Below, piece after piece: positions 1 through 7,619 of a stretch of 16,308 bases of DNA (position 1 is the first letter of the stretch; each line of letters opens with the position of its first letter). Source of the stretch: CAZGSG01 sp964528095 (GTDB taxonomy: Bacteria; Bacteroidota; Bacteroidia; Chitinophagales; Chitinophagaceae); assembly GCA_964528095.1 (NCBI GenBank), contig CAZGSG010000118.1, forward strand, positions 1 to 16,308. The letters are read 5' to 3'. The position numbers and the translations under genes are program-made. Below the pieces are notes generated by a model, which had not been told where the DNA came from, searched no databases, and saw only the letters and a program-made list of their open reading frames with translations.

Positions 1-824
1 ATACGAGCTCCTTGGGAAGTGGTATTATTCAGTCATCCTCTTTTATTCAAGATGGTCATGATTTGAGTCATGGTATTGATGACCGCCTCGGTAGCCGTAA
101 TTCTCCGGCGATCATGAACCTGGCATGGGTGCCTGCTTTCTTATGGGATGGGGGAGTGCCTGATCTTGATCTGCAACCGATAGTGCCTATTACCAACCAT
201 GTAGAAATGGATGAGTCGTTACTGAATGTGATCAATAAACTAAAAGCCCATCCTGCTTACCCGGGCTTATTTAAAAAGGCTTTTGGCAGCGAGGAGATAA
301 CAACAGCCAGGTTAATGAAAGCACTATCCCAGTTTATGTTGCTTTGTATAAGCAGCAATTCGAAATATGACAGGGTGATGCGAAAAGAAGGAGCCGTGTT
401 TACGGTAGCGGAAACCGAAGGATATGCATTATTTAAACAGAAATGTGCTGCCTGTCATAAAGAACCCTTGTTCACTGACCAGTCGTTCAGGAATAATGGG
501 ATTGCTGTCGGAATGAATAATGACAAGGGCCGTTCCGCAATAACATTGAACCCGTTCGATGATTATAAGTTCAAAGTGCCTTCCTTGCGAAATGTGGAGT
601 TTACTGCTCCCTATATGCACGACGGTCGGTTTTATACACTGGAGGCTGTGTTAGACCATTACCAGGGGAAAGTGCAACAAACACCAAACCTCGATGTGGT
701 ATTGAATCAATATGTAGTACCGGGCATTCCGTTGACTACGGGAGACAAAGAAAAGATCATCATTTTTTTAAAGACATTAAGCGATCGTGATTTTTTGACA
801 AACAGGTTGTTGTCCGAACAATAG
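1..824 (+). CDS. Di-heme cytochrome c peroxidase / MauG-family protein, C-terminal part (5' end outside window)
   Basis: The frame is open from the left edge of the window, so the true start, the signal peptide and the first heme-binding CXXCH lie upstream; the TTG at 12 is not a credible start. What is visible is the end of the N-terminal heme domain (DGHDLSHGIDDRLGSRNSP, then an aromatic PAFLWDGG stretch), and then the C-terminal heme domain with CAACH at 444-458. Further on come a VPSLRNVEFTAPYMHDGRF motif and a TLEAVLDHY helix, all characteristic of the bacterial CcpA/MauG/MbnH superfamily. These periplasmic enzymes use two c-type hemes to reduce hydrogen peroxide or to oxidise a partner protein. 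The CDS ends in TAG and is followed after 39 bp by a co-directional lipoprotein gene, so it is probably in an operon. Whether it is a true peroxidase or a MauG/MbnH-like protein-modifying oxidase cannot be settled without the N-terminus. Confidence 0.93.
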   Translation, partial: TSSLGSGIIQSSSFIQDGHDLSHGIDDRLGSRNSPAIMNLAWVPAFLWDGGVPDLDLQPIVPITNHVEMDESLLNVINKLKAHPAYPGLFKKAFGSEEITTARLMKALSQFMLLCISSNSKYDRVMRKEGAVFTVAETEGYALFKQKCAACHKEPLFTDQSFRNNGIAVGMNNDKGRSAITLNPFDDYKFKVPSLRNVEFTAPYMHDGRFYTLEAVLDHYQGKVQQTPNLDVVLNQYVVPGIPLTTGDKEKIIIFLKTLSDRDFLTNRLLSEQ

Positions 825-863
825 GCAATTACCGATCATATAATAACCAGTAAAAAAATAAAT

Positions 864-1499
864 ATGAAAAAGACATGGACGATCCTGCTGGCCGCTATTT
901 TTTTAATGGCCTGCAGTAACAATACGCCTGAGCAACAGGTAAAACAAGCGGTGGACGAACATTCCGGTCATCTGGCACAGGCGGATAACAATGACTATTG
1001 CGACAGCGTAAATAACGGCCTCATTAAAGAAGATACACTAAAGGGAAGTCCTCACAGGATAACAATGGCAACTATCAATGGCACACATGTTCATATAGAA
1101 TATGGTTCTCCGGGTATCAAAGGCAGGATCATATGGGGTGGATTGGTAGCATATGATAATGTGTGGGTCACTGGTGCCCATCATGCTACTTCTGTTCAGT
1201 TTAATAAAGAAGTGGAAATAGCTAATACCCGTATTCCCAAAGGGGAATACGCCATTTTTACAATTCCGGGCAGGGATGACTGGACTATTATCGTCAACAA
1301 AAATTATGAACAGCATCTTGCTGATGATTATAAGGCTGAAGAGGACCTGGTAAGAATAAAAGTGAAACCGCAGGAACATGCACTGGTGCCGAGACTAACT
1401 TATCGCATTGAGAAAATAAATGAACAGGAAGGAGAGATATCAATGCAATGGGAAAAAATAAATATAAAACTTCCTTTTAAAACACTCAACGGGCTATGA
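864..1499 (+). CDS. DUF2911-family lipoprotein
   Basis: This 211-aa protein starts with a short basic N-terminus, a hydrophobic stretch and a lipobox (FLMAC, Cys17), so it should be exported and lipid-anchored. The body matches the DUF2911 family, common in Bacteroidota. A YGSPGIKGRIIWGGLVAYDNVWVTGA segment lies at about residues 79-105, followed by an IPKGEYAIFTIPG turn and a WTIIVNK strand. The biochemical function of DUF2911 is not established. An AT-rich leader precedes the ATG, with no strong Shine-Dalgarno sequence. It follows the di-heme peroxidase gene by 39 bp and overlaps the next gene by 4 bp (ATGA), which argues for one transcript and translational coupling. Its role alongside a periplasmic heme enzyme is unknown. 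Confidence 0.88.
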   Translation: MKKTWTILLAAIFLMACSNNTPEQQVKQAVDEHSGHLAQADNNDYCDSVNNGLIKEDTLKGSPHRITMATINGTHVHIEYGSPGIKGRIIWGGLVAYDNVWVTGAHHATSVQFNKEVEIANTRIPKGEYAIFTIPGRDDWTIIVNKNYEQHLADDYKAEEDLVRIKVKPQEHALVPRLTYRIEKINEQEGEISMQWEKINIKLPFKTLNGL

Positions 1500-2422
1500 A
1501 AAGGAAAATCATCTTTTTAGTATTGATAATATCGCCCGGCATGACTGCATTTGCCTGCGATATATGCGGATGTGGCGCAGGCAGTTCCTATATTGGCATA
1601 CTGCCGGATTTCAGGAAGCGGTTTATAGGATGGAGGTATCAGCAAAACGGTTTGCAAAGTCACCTGGGCCCGGGAGGCCTGCCTACTTACCTTAGCACAA
1701 CAGAGACATACCGTTCAATGGAATTATGGGGTGCTGCCAATATCGGCGATAGATTCCGGGTGGCTGCTTTTATCCCTTTTAGTTATTTACACAGAGCCAA
1801 CCAGGCAAATACATTCTCGCAGCAAGGGCCTGGGGATATAACAATTATTGGGTATTATGAATTATTGAATAAGAAAAGAACAGTGGATAATTCGAATTTA
1901 CTGGTACAATCATTATGGATAGGGGCAGGAGTAAAATTGCCGACGGGTAGGTATGATCCTGCGGATAAGAACATAGCACAGGCAGCACAAAATACATTTC
2001 AATTGGGCACCGGTAGTATGGATTATTCATTGCATGCGATGTATGACATCAGGTTGCAGGATGCAGGGATTAATACAAATGCCAGTTATAAAATAAATAC
2101 TGCTAATAAATATGACTATCGCTACGGGAACAAATTCACGCTTAATATGCTGGCCTATTATAAATGGCTGTTACGAAAAAAAATTACCCTTGCTCCTAAT
2201 GCGGGAGCGTTGTTTGAAACGGCAACAAAGGACCGTCAGTCCAATGATATCAGTGTATTTGGAACGGGTGGTTATACAGTAATGGGCACAGTTGGTTTGG
2301 AGCTATCGATTAAACAAATCAGCGCAGGCGCCAATTTTCAAACACCCTTATCGCAAAAAATGGGTGAAGGCAAAATAAAAGCAGGGGATAGGGGCATGGT
2401 TTATATTAGTTATTCATTTTGA
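1496..2422 (+). CDS. Probable outer-membrane beta-barrel protein with N-terminal CDICGCG cysteine cluster
   Basis: The protein has 308 aa. Residues 1-20 form a signal peptide ending in TAFA; the predicted mature chain starts at Cys21 and immediately carries CDICGCG (Cys21, Cys24, Cys26), a plausible metal- or redox-active cluster. The rest consists of alternating polar/hydrophobic strands rich in Gly, Tyr and Asn, and ends in the aromatic ISYSF typical of outer-membrane barrels. Similar Bacteroidota proteins are often labelled transporter or hypothetical. The start ATG overlaps the stop of the DUF2911 gene (ATGA at 1496-1499). The TGA at 2420-2422 is followed within 10 bp by a terminator-like hairpin, so this is the last gene of the operon. 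From the Cys cluster and the linked di-heme oxidase a copper- or redox-related role is possible, but this is inference. Confidence 0.8.
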   Translation: MKRKIIFLVLIISPGMTAFACDICGCGAGSSYIGILPDFRKRFIGWRYQQNGLQSHLGPGGLPTYLSTTETYRSMELWGAANIGDRFRVAAFIPFSYLHRANQANTFSQQGPGDITIIGYYELLNKKRTVDNSNLLVQSLWIGAGVKLPTGRYDPADKNIAQAAQNTFQLGTGSMDYSLHAMYDIRLQDAGINTNASYKINTANKYDYRYGNKFTLNMLAYYKWLLRKKITLAPNAGALFETATKDRQSNDISVFGTGGYTVMGTVGLELSIKQISAGANFQTPLSQKMGEGKIKAGDRGMVYISYSF

Positions 2423-2429
2423 CGATGAG

Positions 2430-2458
2430 AAAAATATAGGCCTGTCTATATTTTTTTT
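2430..2458 (+). terminator. Rho-independent-type terminator after the peroxidase operon
   Basis: A 10-bp perfect stem (2430-2439 pairing with 2446-2455) encloses the 6-nt loop gcctgt. The right arm runs into eight consecutive T residues (2451-2458). It starts 7 bp after the stop codon of the CDICGCG gene. The stem is mostly A/T, so it is weaker than a GC-rich terminator. The A-tract on the left arm also makes a bidirectional role possible. Confidence 0.7.
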
Positions 2459-2488
2459 AATTGATGATTAGACAGAAATAGATGCCTG

Positions 2489-2639
2489 GCTCCGGAGGAG
2501 CTTCCTGTTTATAGCGGAAAATCCTAAGAAAAAAATATGGCTCCGGCGGAGCCTCCCTCGTTATCAGGAGGCTCCGCTGGAGCCATTACACATTACAATT
2601 CAGGATAGTTCTTCTATAAACAGGAAACTCCTCCGGAAC
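2489..2639. repeat. Nested inverted repeat in a convergent intergenic region
   Basis: The outer arms, 2489-2514 and 2614-2639, pair at 24 of 26 positions. Inside them sits an inner pair, 2537-2556 and 2567-2586, with 19 Watson-Crick pairs and one G-T pair around a 10-nt loop. Each inner arm is itself a small palindrome (ggctcc, 3 nt, ggagcc), and the outer left arm contains the related gctcc-gga-ggagc. The element lies between two convergent transcription units. It carries no ORF of note. It could be a compound terminator, a REP/MITE-like dispersed element, or both. Confidence 0.85.
2528..2586 (-). terminator. Probable terminator of the leftward efflux operon (inner hairpin of the nested repeat)
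   Basis: Read on the minus strand, the 20-bp stem (2586-2567 with 2556-2537) and its 10-nt loop are followed directly by TATTTTTTT (2536-2528), the arrangement expected of an intrinsic terminator. It lies about 175 bp beyond the stop of the outer-membrane channel gene. On the plus strand no T-tract follows, so the polarity fits the minus-strand operon. Confidence 0.65.
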
Positions 2640-2761
2640 TTGAATCGTTTCTCCTCAGATCTAATTCCGCCGTTTGTTGCAAATATTAATCTTCCATTTT
2701 ATTTGCTTTGAGAGTAAACTACTATACTGCTCAATAAAATTGTGTAACTGAATGTTGAAAC

Positions 2762-4180
2762 TTATTTCCACCCCCCACCCAAAGACCGGTACAATTCCAC
2801 CATTGCCAGTAATTCGTTACGCCTGATTGCCGCATAGTTCAGTTGGGCTTGCAACGCATTGCTTTGTGCGGTGATCACTTCCAGGTAATTGGCCATATCG
2901 CTTTTAAATAATAGCTGTGCATTCTTTACGGCATCCTTTAATGTTTGCACCTGCTCTACCGCGATCGTTTCCTGCTCTTTCAGTTTTTCGCCCCGCACCA
3001 ATGCATTGGATACTTCTGTAGTCGCCAGCAGTACCGACTGCCGGAAACGGATAACAGCCTGTTCGCGTTCCAGTTTCGATATTTCGAACTGTGTTTTTAA
3101 TTCGCGCCGTTTAAAAATGGGTTGCGCGATAGTACCTGCTGCGAGGCCGAAAAGCGAACCGGGAATATTGAACCAGTTACTTGATTTGAAAGATTCCAAC
3201 CCGGCACCAGCCGTAATATTTAAAGCGGGATACATATTCGCTTTTGCTATTCCTACCCTTGAATTAGCCATGATCAATGCGAGTTCTTCAGTCCTGATAT
3301 CCGGTCTGCGACTCACCATGGCAACAGGTAAACCGAGTAAAAACTCTTTCGGAGTATTAATTTCGGTAAGCGATACATTACGAGTAATACGTCCGGGTAG
3401 CTGGCCTGTCAACAACTGCAACCCATTTTCCTGTAAAGCGATTTCCTGTTCAAGTTCTGGAATCAGCAAAGCAGTCGATTGTTTTTGCGATAAGGCCTGC
3501 TGCACGGCTAATTCATTCACACTGGCTGCATCTTTTAGTAATCTCGTAGCTGTTAAAAAACTATCACTTAATACCAGGTTCTTTTTTGCAATTTCCAGTT
3601 GTTTGTCGAGCATGAGCAGGTTAAAAAATCCTTCAGCGATATTGGCCACCAGTTTTGTCTGCACAGCTTTCACCGCTTCCGTTGTCTGGAGATACTGTGT
3701 AAGTGTCATCTCCTTTTGCGCACGTATCTTTCCCCATATATCTGCTTCCCACGACAGGTTTGCGATACCGATATAGTTTTCAATATGGCTTTTTTGGAGA
3801 AAACTATTTGCACTAAGCCCATTCAAACTATTTTTGGAAGGATGATTATACTGCCCGGATATCTGTAAGTCAAGTTGGGGTAATTGTAATACTCTTGCCT
3901 GCTTTACCTGTTGCTGTGCTATGTCAATTCTTTTAATTGCGATCAGCAGGTCATGATTATAAGTGATCCCTTTCCTGATCAGGCCCAGTAATACAGTGTC
4001 GCTAAAGAAACTCTTCCATTCAATATCCGCAATACTGCTGGTATCGGCAAAACTCACCGGTGCAAACTGCGCTGGCAATTCCAACGCTGGTCGCTGGTAT
4101 ACTTTACCCACTTTGCATGAGTAAAGCAATACCATTATGACAAGTAATAAGATCGTCGACCGTATATCTGTTTTTTTCAT
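2762..4180 (-). CDS. RND efflux outer-membrane factor (TolC/OprM/NodT-type lipoprotein)
   Basis: The protein has 472 aa if it begins at the ATG at 4180, chosen because MKKTDIRST there leads into a hydrophobic stretch and a lipobox (LLYSC, Cys22). The upstream in-frame ATG at 4264 would add 28 polar residues in front of the signal peptide and is unlikely. After Cys22 comes the family hallmark KVYQRPALELPAQF. Two repeats of the outer-membrane efflux protein fold follow, with long helices rich in Gln, Ala and Leu and a conserved PVAMVSRRPDIRTEEL-AN segment between them. The second repeat ends in SYNALQAQLNYAAIRRN-like helices (here AQSNALQAQLNYA) and a LYRSLGGGW tail. It forms the trimeric exit duct that pairs with the adaptor and pump encoded upstream on the same strand. 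It is the last gene of the operon. Confidence 0.93.
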   Translation of the reverse strand: MKKTDIRSTILLLVIMVLLYSCKVGKVYQRPALELPAQFAPVSFADTSSIADIEWKSFFSDTVLLGLIRKGITYNHDLLIAIKRIDIAQQQVKQARVLQLPQLDLQISGQYNHPSKNSLNGLSANSFLQKSHIENYIGIANLSWEADIWGKIRAQKEMTLTQYLQTTEAVKAVQTKLVANIAEGFFNLLMLDKQLEIAKKNLVLSDSFLTATRLLKDAASVNELAVQQALSQKQSTALLIPELEQEIALQENGLQLLTGQLPGRITRNVSLTEINTPKEFLLGLPVAMVSRRPDIRTEELALIMANSRVGIAKANMYPALNITAGAGLESFKSSNWFNIPGSLFGLAAGTIAQPIFKRRELKTQFEISKLEREQAVIRFRQSVLLATTEVSNALVRGEKLKEQETIAVEQVQTLKDAVKNAQLLFKSDMANYLEVITAQSNALQAQLNYAAIRRNELLAMVELYRSLGGGWK

Positions 4181-4209
4181 AATTATTTTTGTTGTCAGGA
4201 ATAATGTGG

Positions 4210-4329
4210 TTAATCTGCGTAAGCAATTCCTTTCTGCACAGGTTCGTTCACTACTTTCTTGCATAGCTTTAGCCAGCTTTTGAGCACCAGCAATAATTTG
4301 TATTGTTTGATTATCATCTTTTTCATCAT
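4210..4329 (-). CDS. Possible small protein (39 aa) between pump and channel genes
   Basis: This short ORF starts with two consecutive ATG codons (4329-4324) and ends in TAA at 4210-4212. The peptide begins MMKKMIIKQYKLLLVLKSW, continues with a second basic/hydrophobic stretch (LKLCKKVV), and ends VNEPVQKGIAYAD. It lies 20 bp after the pump stop and 29 bp before the chosen channel start, filling an otherwise unexplained 169-bp gap inside a tight operon. I recognise no family. It could be a small amphipathic or membrane-associated protein, a translational coupling leader for the channel gene, or a chance ORF. An overlapping in-frame upstream extension of the channel gene occupies part of the same DNA in another frame. 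Confidence 0.35.
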   Translation of the reverse strand: MMKKMIIKQYKLLLVLKSWLKLCKKVVNEPVQKGIAYAD

Positions 4330-4349
4330 TTATTCTTTGTGTCAGTTAA

Positions 4350-7300
4350 TTAAATGTGTTCAAGCTCTTCTTCTTTTATCACCGGAGTACCGCTGATCTT
4401 TTCCTGTAGTGCCTGGAAAATAACAAACAATACAGGGATAATAAATATGCCTAATACCACTCCCGTAAACATTCCACCCAATGCCCCGGTACCGATGGAA
4501 CGATTGCCCAACGCTGATCCGCCTGTTGCCCAGGTAAGCGGCAACAAACCGACGATAAAAGCAAAAGAGGTCATCAGTATCGGTCTTAAACGTAATTTGG
4601 ATGCTTCGATAGCAGAAGCTACCAGTGATTTACCCTTTCTTCTTCGCTGCACGGCATACTCGGTTATCAGGATCGCGTTTTTTGCAAGCAGGCCGATCAG
4701 CATGATCAATCCTACCTGTACATAAATATTGTTGTCGATGCCTGCAAGATTAATAAAGGCGAATACTCCCAGTATACCTGTTGGTACAGACAGGATAACC
4801 GCAAACGGAAGTATATAACTTTCGTATTGTGCTGCCAATAGGAAATAAACGAATATAAGACTGAGTAAAAAGATCAGGCTTGTTTGTGAGCCGGCGCTGG
4901 TCTCTTCTCTTGTCATACCTGAAAATTCATAGGAGAATCCTCTTGGTAAATAACTGGCTGCAACTTCCTTTACGGCCTGTATAGCATCACCTGAACTATA
5001 ACCCGGCTTCGGCATTCCATTTATTGTCACCGCATTGAACAGGTTATTTCTTGTTACTGTCTCAGGGCCGTATACTCTTTTTAATGATACCAGTGTATTG
5101 GCAGGCATCATCTCCCCACGATTATTTTTTACAAATACATTATCGAGAGACGATTCTTCAGCGCGATAAGCGATATCCGCCTGTACGATCACCCGGTAAT
5201 ATTTACCAAAGCGGTTGAAATCGGAAACAAAACTACTACCGTAGTACACCTGCAGGGTTTGCAGTAATTCGTTTACCGGTACACCCATCTGCTTGGCTTT
5301 TTCTTCATTAATATCCAGCATATATTGCGGGTTGCCGGTATTGAACGTGGTAAAAGCATAGGCGATCTCTTTTCGTTTCATTAATTCACCAATGAAACCA
5401 TAGGCCGTACCTCCCAGCTTATCCAATGGCCCGCCTGTACGGTCCTGTACAATGAATTCAAAACCACTGGTATTACCAAAGCCCTGCACGGTGGGATAAA
5501 TAAAAAGGAAAATACTGGCTTCTTTTATCACACTCAGTTTTTCATTTATCTGCCCCATCACCGCTTCTATATCTTTCACGGCTCCTCTTTTGTTCTGTGG
5601 TTTCATTCGTATAAATCCGACACCATAGGCAGAACTGTTTGCATTGGCCACAATATTCAATCCTGTCACAGCACCGCGTCGTTCAACAGCCTCTACCTGG
5701 CTGATGAGACTATCTATTTTGGTCATCACTTTTTGTGTACGGTCCAATGACGCACCAGGCGCAAGATTGACCGAGTATATGATAAAGCCCTGGTCCTCTG
5801 TAGGAATAAAAGCGGTAGGGGTTTTTCGCATCATCCAGAAAGTAGCAAGCGATACGATCACTAAACCGCTGATTGCTATCCATTTCCTGCGAAATAAAAA
5901 TTGCAGGGCCTGCCTGTACTTGTTGGTAGTAGCATTAAAGCCGGCATTGAACGCGGTAAAGAAACGTTTGGAAAATCCTTTTTTACTTTTTGGATCTTCT
6001 TCTCCGCCATGATGATTATTTTTTAGGAATAGGGCGGATAAAGCAGGACTCAATGTCAGGGCATTTACCGCGGATATCAGGATGGCGATCGCCAGGGTAA
6101 AGGCAAACTGTTTATAAAAAACTCCTGCCGGTCCCTGCATAAAACCAACGGGTACAAATACCGCCGTCATTACCAGGGTGATTGAAATGATGGCACCCGA
6201 TATCTCATTCATTGATTGAATGGTGGCCTGTTTAGCAGAAAGTTTTGTTCTTTCCATCTTACTATGCACCGCTTCCACGACCACTATGGCATCATCCACT
6301 ACGATACCGATAGCCAGCACCAGGGCGAACAGGGTGAGCAGGTTGATCGTGAATCCGAATAACTGCATAAAAAAGAAGGTACCCAGGATCGCCACAGGTA
6401 CCGCGATAGCCGGGATAAGCGTTGAACGGAGATCCTGCAGGAAAATAAACACGACGATGAAGACAAGTATAAATGCTTCGACCAATGTATGTAATACCTG
6501 GCTTACCGATGCATCCAGAAATTCCTTCGCATTATACATATTGAAATACTCAATACCTCTTGGAAAAGAGGCCGCTGATTTTTTCAATACCTCATCTACC
6601 TGGGTCAGGATATCATTTGCGTTGGACCCGGCTGTTTGGAAAATGGCTATACCAATACCGGGCTTGCCTGCGATACGGGTATCGGCGCTATAGGAAAAAG
6701 CGCCAAACTCTACGCGTGCCACATCTTTCAATCGCACTGTAGCGCCATCGGGTGAAGATTTTAAGATGATATTTTCATAATCTTCATTCTTTGATAGTTT
6801 TCCTTTGTATTTCAGGATATATTCAAAGGAAGCAGTACTGCTTTGTCCAAATCTGCCTGGAGCAGCTTCCAGGTTTTGTTCCCTGATCGAATTCAGTACC
6901 TCCTGTACAGACAGGTTATTGGCTGTAAGCCGGTCAGGTTTCAACCAAATACGCATGGAATAATCTTTCGCGCCGAATACCTGCGCCTGGCCTACACCAT
7001 TCACCCGTTGTATTTCGGGTATGATATTGATCTTCGCATAATTCTGTAAAAAGGTTTCATCGTAGGTGGTATCATTACTGTAGATCAATGGCACCATGAT
7101 CATGCTGTTCTGCTGTTTCTGCGTGGAAATCCCCGCCTGTACAACTTCCTGCGGTACCTGGCTCACCGCTTTTGATACACGGTTTTGCACGTTCACTGCC
7201 GCGAGGTCAGGATTGGTACCCAGCTTGAAAAACACATTCAGTGTCATCGTTCCATCATTGCTGGAAGTAGAGGTCATATAAGTCATGTTCTCTACTCCAT

Positions 7301-7508
7301 TGATGGCTTCTTCAATAGGAGTAGCTACTGCTCTTGCGACTACTTCCGCGTTTGCACCGGGATAGGTAGCTGTTACCTGCACGGTTGGAGGCGCAATATC
7401 AGGGAATAAGGTTACCGGCAAACTATACAGTGATAGTATGCCCAGTAAGGTCAGAATAATAGAAATGACGGTGGAAAGTACCGGCCGCTCAATAAATCTT
7501 TTGAACAT
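4350..7508 (-). CDS. RND multidrug efflux pump, HAE1 family inner-membrane subunit (AcrB-like)
   Basis: At 1052 aa this is the usual length for the hydrophobe/amphiphile (HAE1) RND family. The first membrane helix is followed by the characteristic LPVTLFPDIAPP and YPGANAEVV segments. The first periplasmic (porter) region is at about residues 40-335, and TM2-TM6 follow. TM4 carries GIVVDDAIVVVE with the proton-relay Asp pair at 405-406, equivalent to AcrB D407/D408. The second porter region precedes TM8-TM12, which include GLLAKNAILITEYA with the conserved Lys of TM10. All key proton-translocation residues seen in AcrB are therefore present. It is a proton-driven trimeric exporter of toxic compounds from the inner membrane/periplasm. 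The adaptor gene lies 111 bp upstream and the channel gene downstream. Substrate cannot be deduced. Confidence 0.96.
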   Translation of the reverse strand: MFKRFIERPVLSTVISIILTLLGILSLYSLPVTLFPDIAPPTVQVTATYPGANAEVVARAVATPIEEAINGVENMTYMTSTSSNDGTMTLNVFFKLGTNPDLAAVNVQNRVSKAVSQVPQEVVQAGISTQKQQNSMIMVPLIYSNDTTYDETFLQNYAKINIIPEIQRVNGVGQAQVFGAKDYSMRIWLKPDRLTANNLSVQEVLNSIREQNLEAAPGRFGQSSTASFEYILKYKGKLSKNEDYENIILKSSPDGATVRLKDVARVEFGAFSYSADTRIAGKPGIGIAIFQTAGSNANDILTQVDEVLKKSAASFPRGIEYFNMYNAKEFLDASVSQVLHTLVEAFILVFIVVFIFLQDLRSTLIPAIAVPVAILGTFFFMQLFGFTINLLTLFALVLAIGIVVDDAIVVVEAVHSKMERTKLSAKQATIQSMNEISGAIISITLVMTAVFVPVGFMQGPAGVFYKQFAFTLAIAILISAVNALTLSPALSALFLKNNHHGGEEDPKSKKGFSKRFFTAFNAGFNATTNKYRQALQFLFRRKWIAISGLVIVSLATFWMMRKTPTAFIPTEDQGFIIYSVNLAPGASLDRTQKVMTKIDSLISQVEAVERRGAVTGLNIVANANSSAYGVGFIRMKPQNKRGAVKDIEAVMGQINEKLSVIKEASIFLFIYPTVQGFGNTSGFEFIVQDRTGGPLDKLGGTAYGFIGELMKRKEIAYAFTTFNTGNPQYMLDINEEKAKQMGVPVNELLQTLQVYYGSSFVSDFNRFGKYYRVIVQADIAYRAEESSLDNVFVKNNRGEMMPANTLVSLKRVYGPETVTRNNLFNAVTINGMPKPGYSSGDAIQAVKEVAASYLPRGFSYEFSGMTREETSAGSQTSLIFLLSLIFVYFLLAAQYESYILPFAVILSVPTGILGVFAFINLAGIDNNIYVQVGLIMLIGLLAKNAILITEYAVQRRRKGKSLVASAIEASKLRLRPILMTSFAFIVGLLPLTWATGGSALGNRSIGTGALGGMFTGVVLGIFIIPVLFVIFQALQEKISGTPVIKEEELEHI

Positions 7509-7619
7509 CTCCTGGGAGTTTTATTTTTTTCTTTTCTTAAAGTTGAATTTTCATCGGGCAAAGCATGGCCCTATCGTATACAGTATACGATTAGCTGATC
7601 CTTTCTATTGATGGGTATA
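7509..7619. other. Adaptor-pump intergenic spacer with a perfect palindrome
   Basis: The 111-bp gap contains a perfect 9+1+9 palindrome (atcgtatac-a-gtatacgat, 7573-7591), and a further gtatac at 7615-7620 overlaps the adaptor stop. A T-rich stretch lies close to the pump start on the plus strand (an A-rich leader on the coding strand). No ORF fits here. Confidence 0.6.
7573..7591. promoter_or_regulatory. 19-bp perfect palindrome between adaptor and pump genes
   Basis: The two 9-bp arms atcgtatac and gtatacgat are perfect inverted copies around a single A. It could be an operator for a dimeric regulator or an mRNA hairpin with little loop. It differs from the TetR operator candidates at 8980 and 9634, so it is probably not for the same protein. 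No T-tract follows, so a terminator is unlikely. Confidence 0.45.

Larger units (their letters stand above)
2423..2761. other. Intergenic region between convergent operons (339 bp)
   Basis: This gap holds the plus-strand terminator (2430-2458) and the nested inverted repeat (2489-2639). The remaining 120 bp (2640-2761) next to the outer-membrane channel gene are AT-rich; no convincing ORF, RNA gene or promoter was seen there. Confidence 0.7.

Noticed and set aside
12..14. TTG at 12 as the start of the cytochrome peroxidase gene
   Set aside because: The frame is open to the left edge and the conserved N-terminal heme domain is cut by the window boundary, so the start is outside.
2889..3776. 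295-codon plus-strand open frame opposite the outer-membrane channel gene
   Set aside because: It is antisense to a well-recognised efflux protein, has Ser/Cys/Ala-rich low-complexity content without any family motif, and follows from the codon bias of the real gene.
4181..4264. N-terminal extension of the outer-membrane channel gene to the ATG at 4264
   Set aside because: It would put 28 polar, Cys- and Arg-containing residues in front of a good lipoprotein signal peptide that starts at 4180.
6220..6693. 157-codon plus-strand open frame opposite the RND pump gene
   Set aside because: It is antisense to conserved transmembrane segments of the pump and is Ser/Thr/Ala-rich; treated as a shadow.
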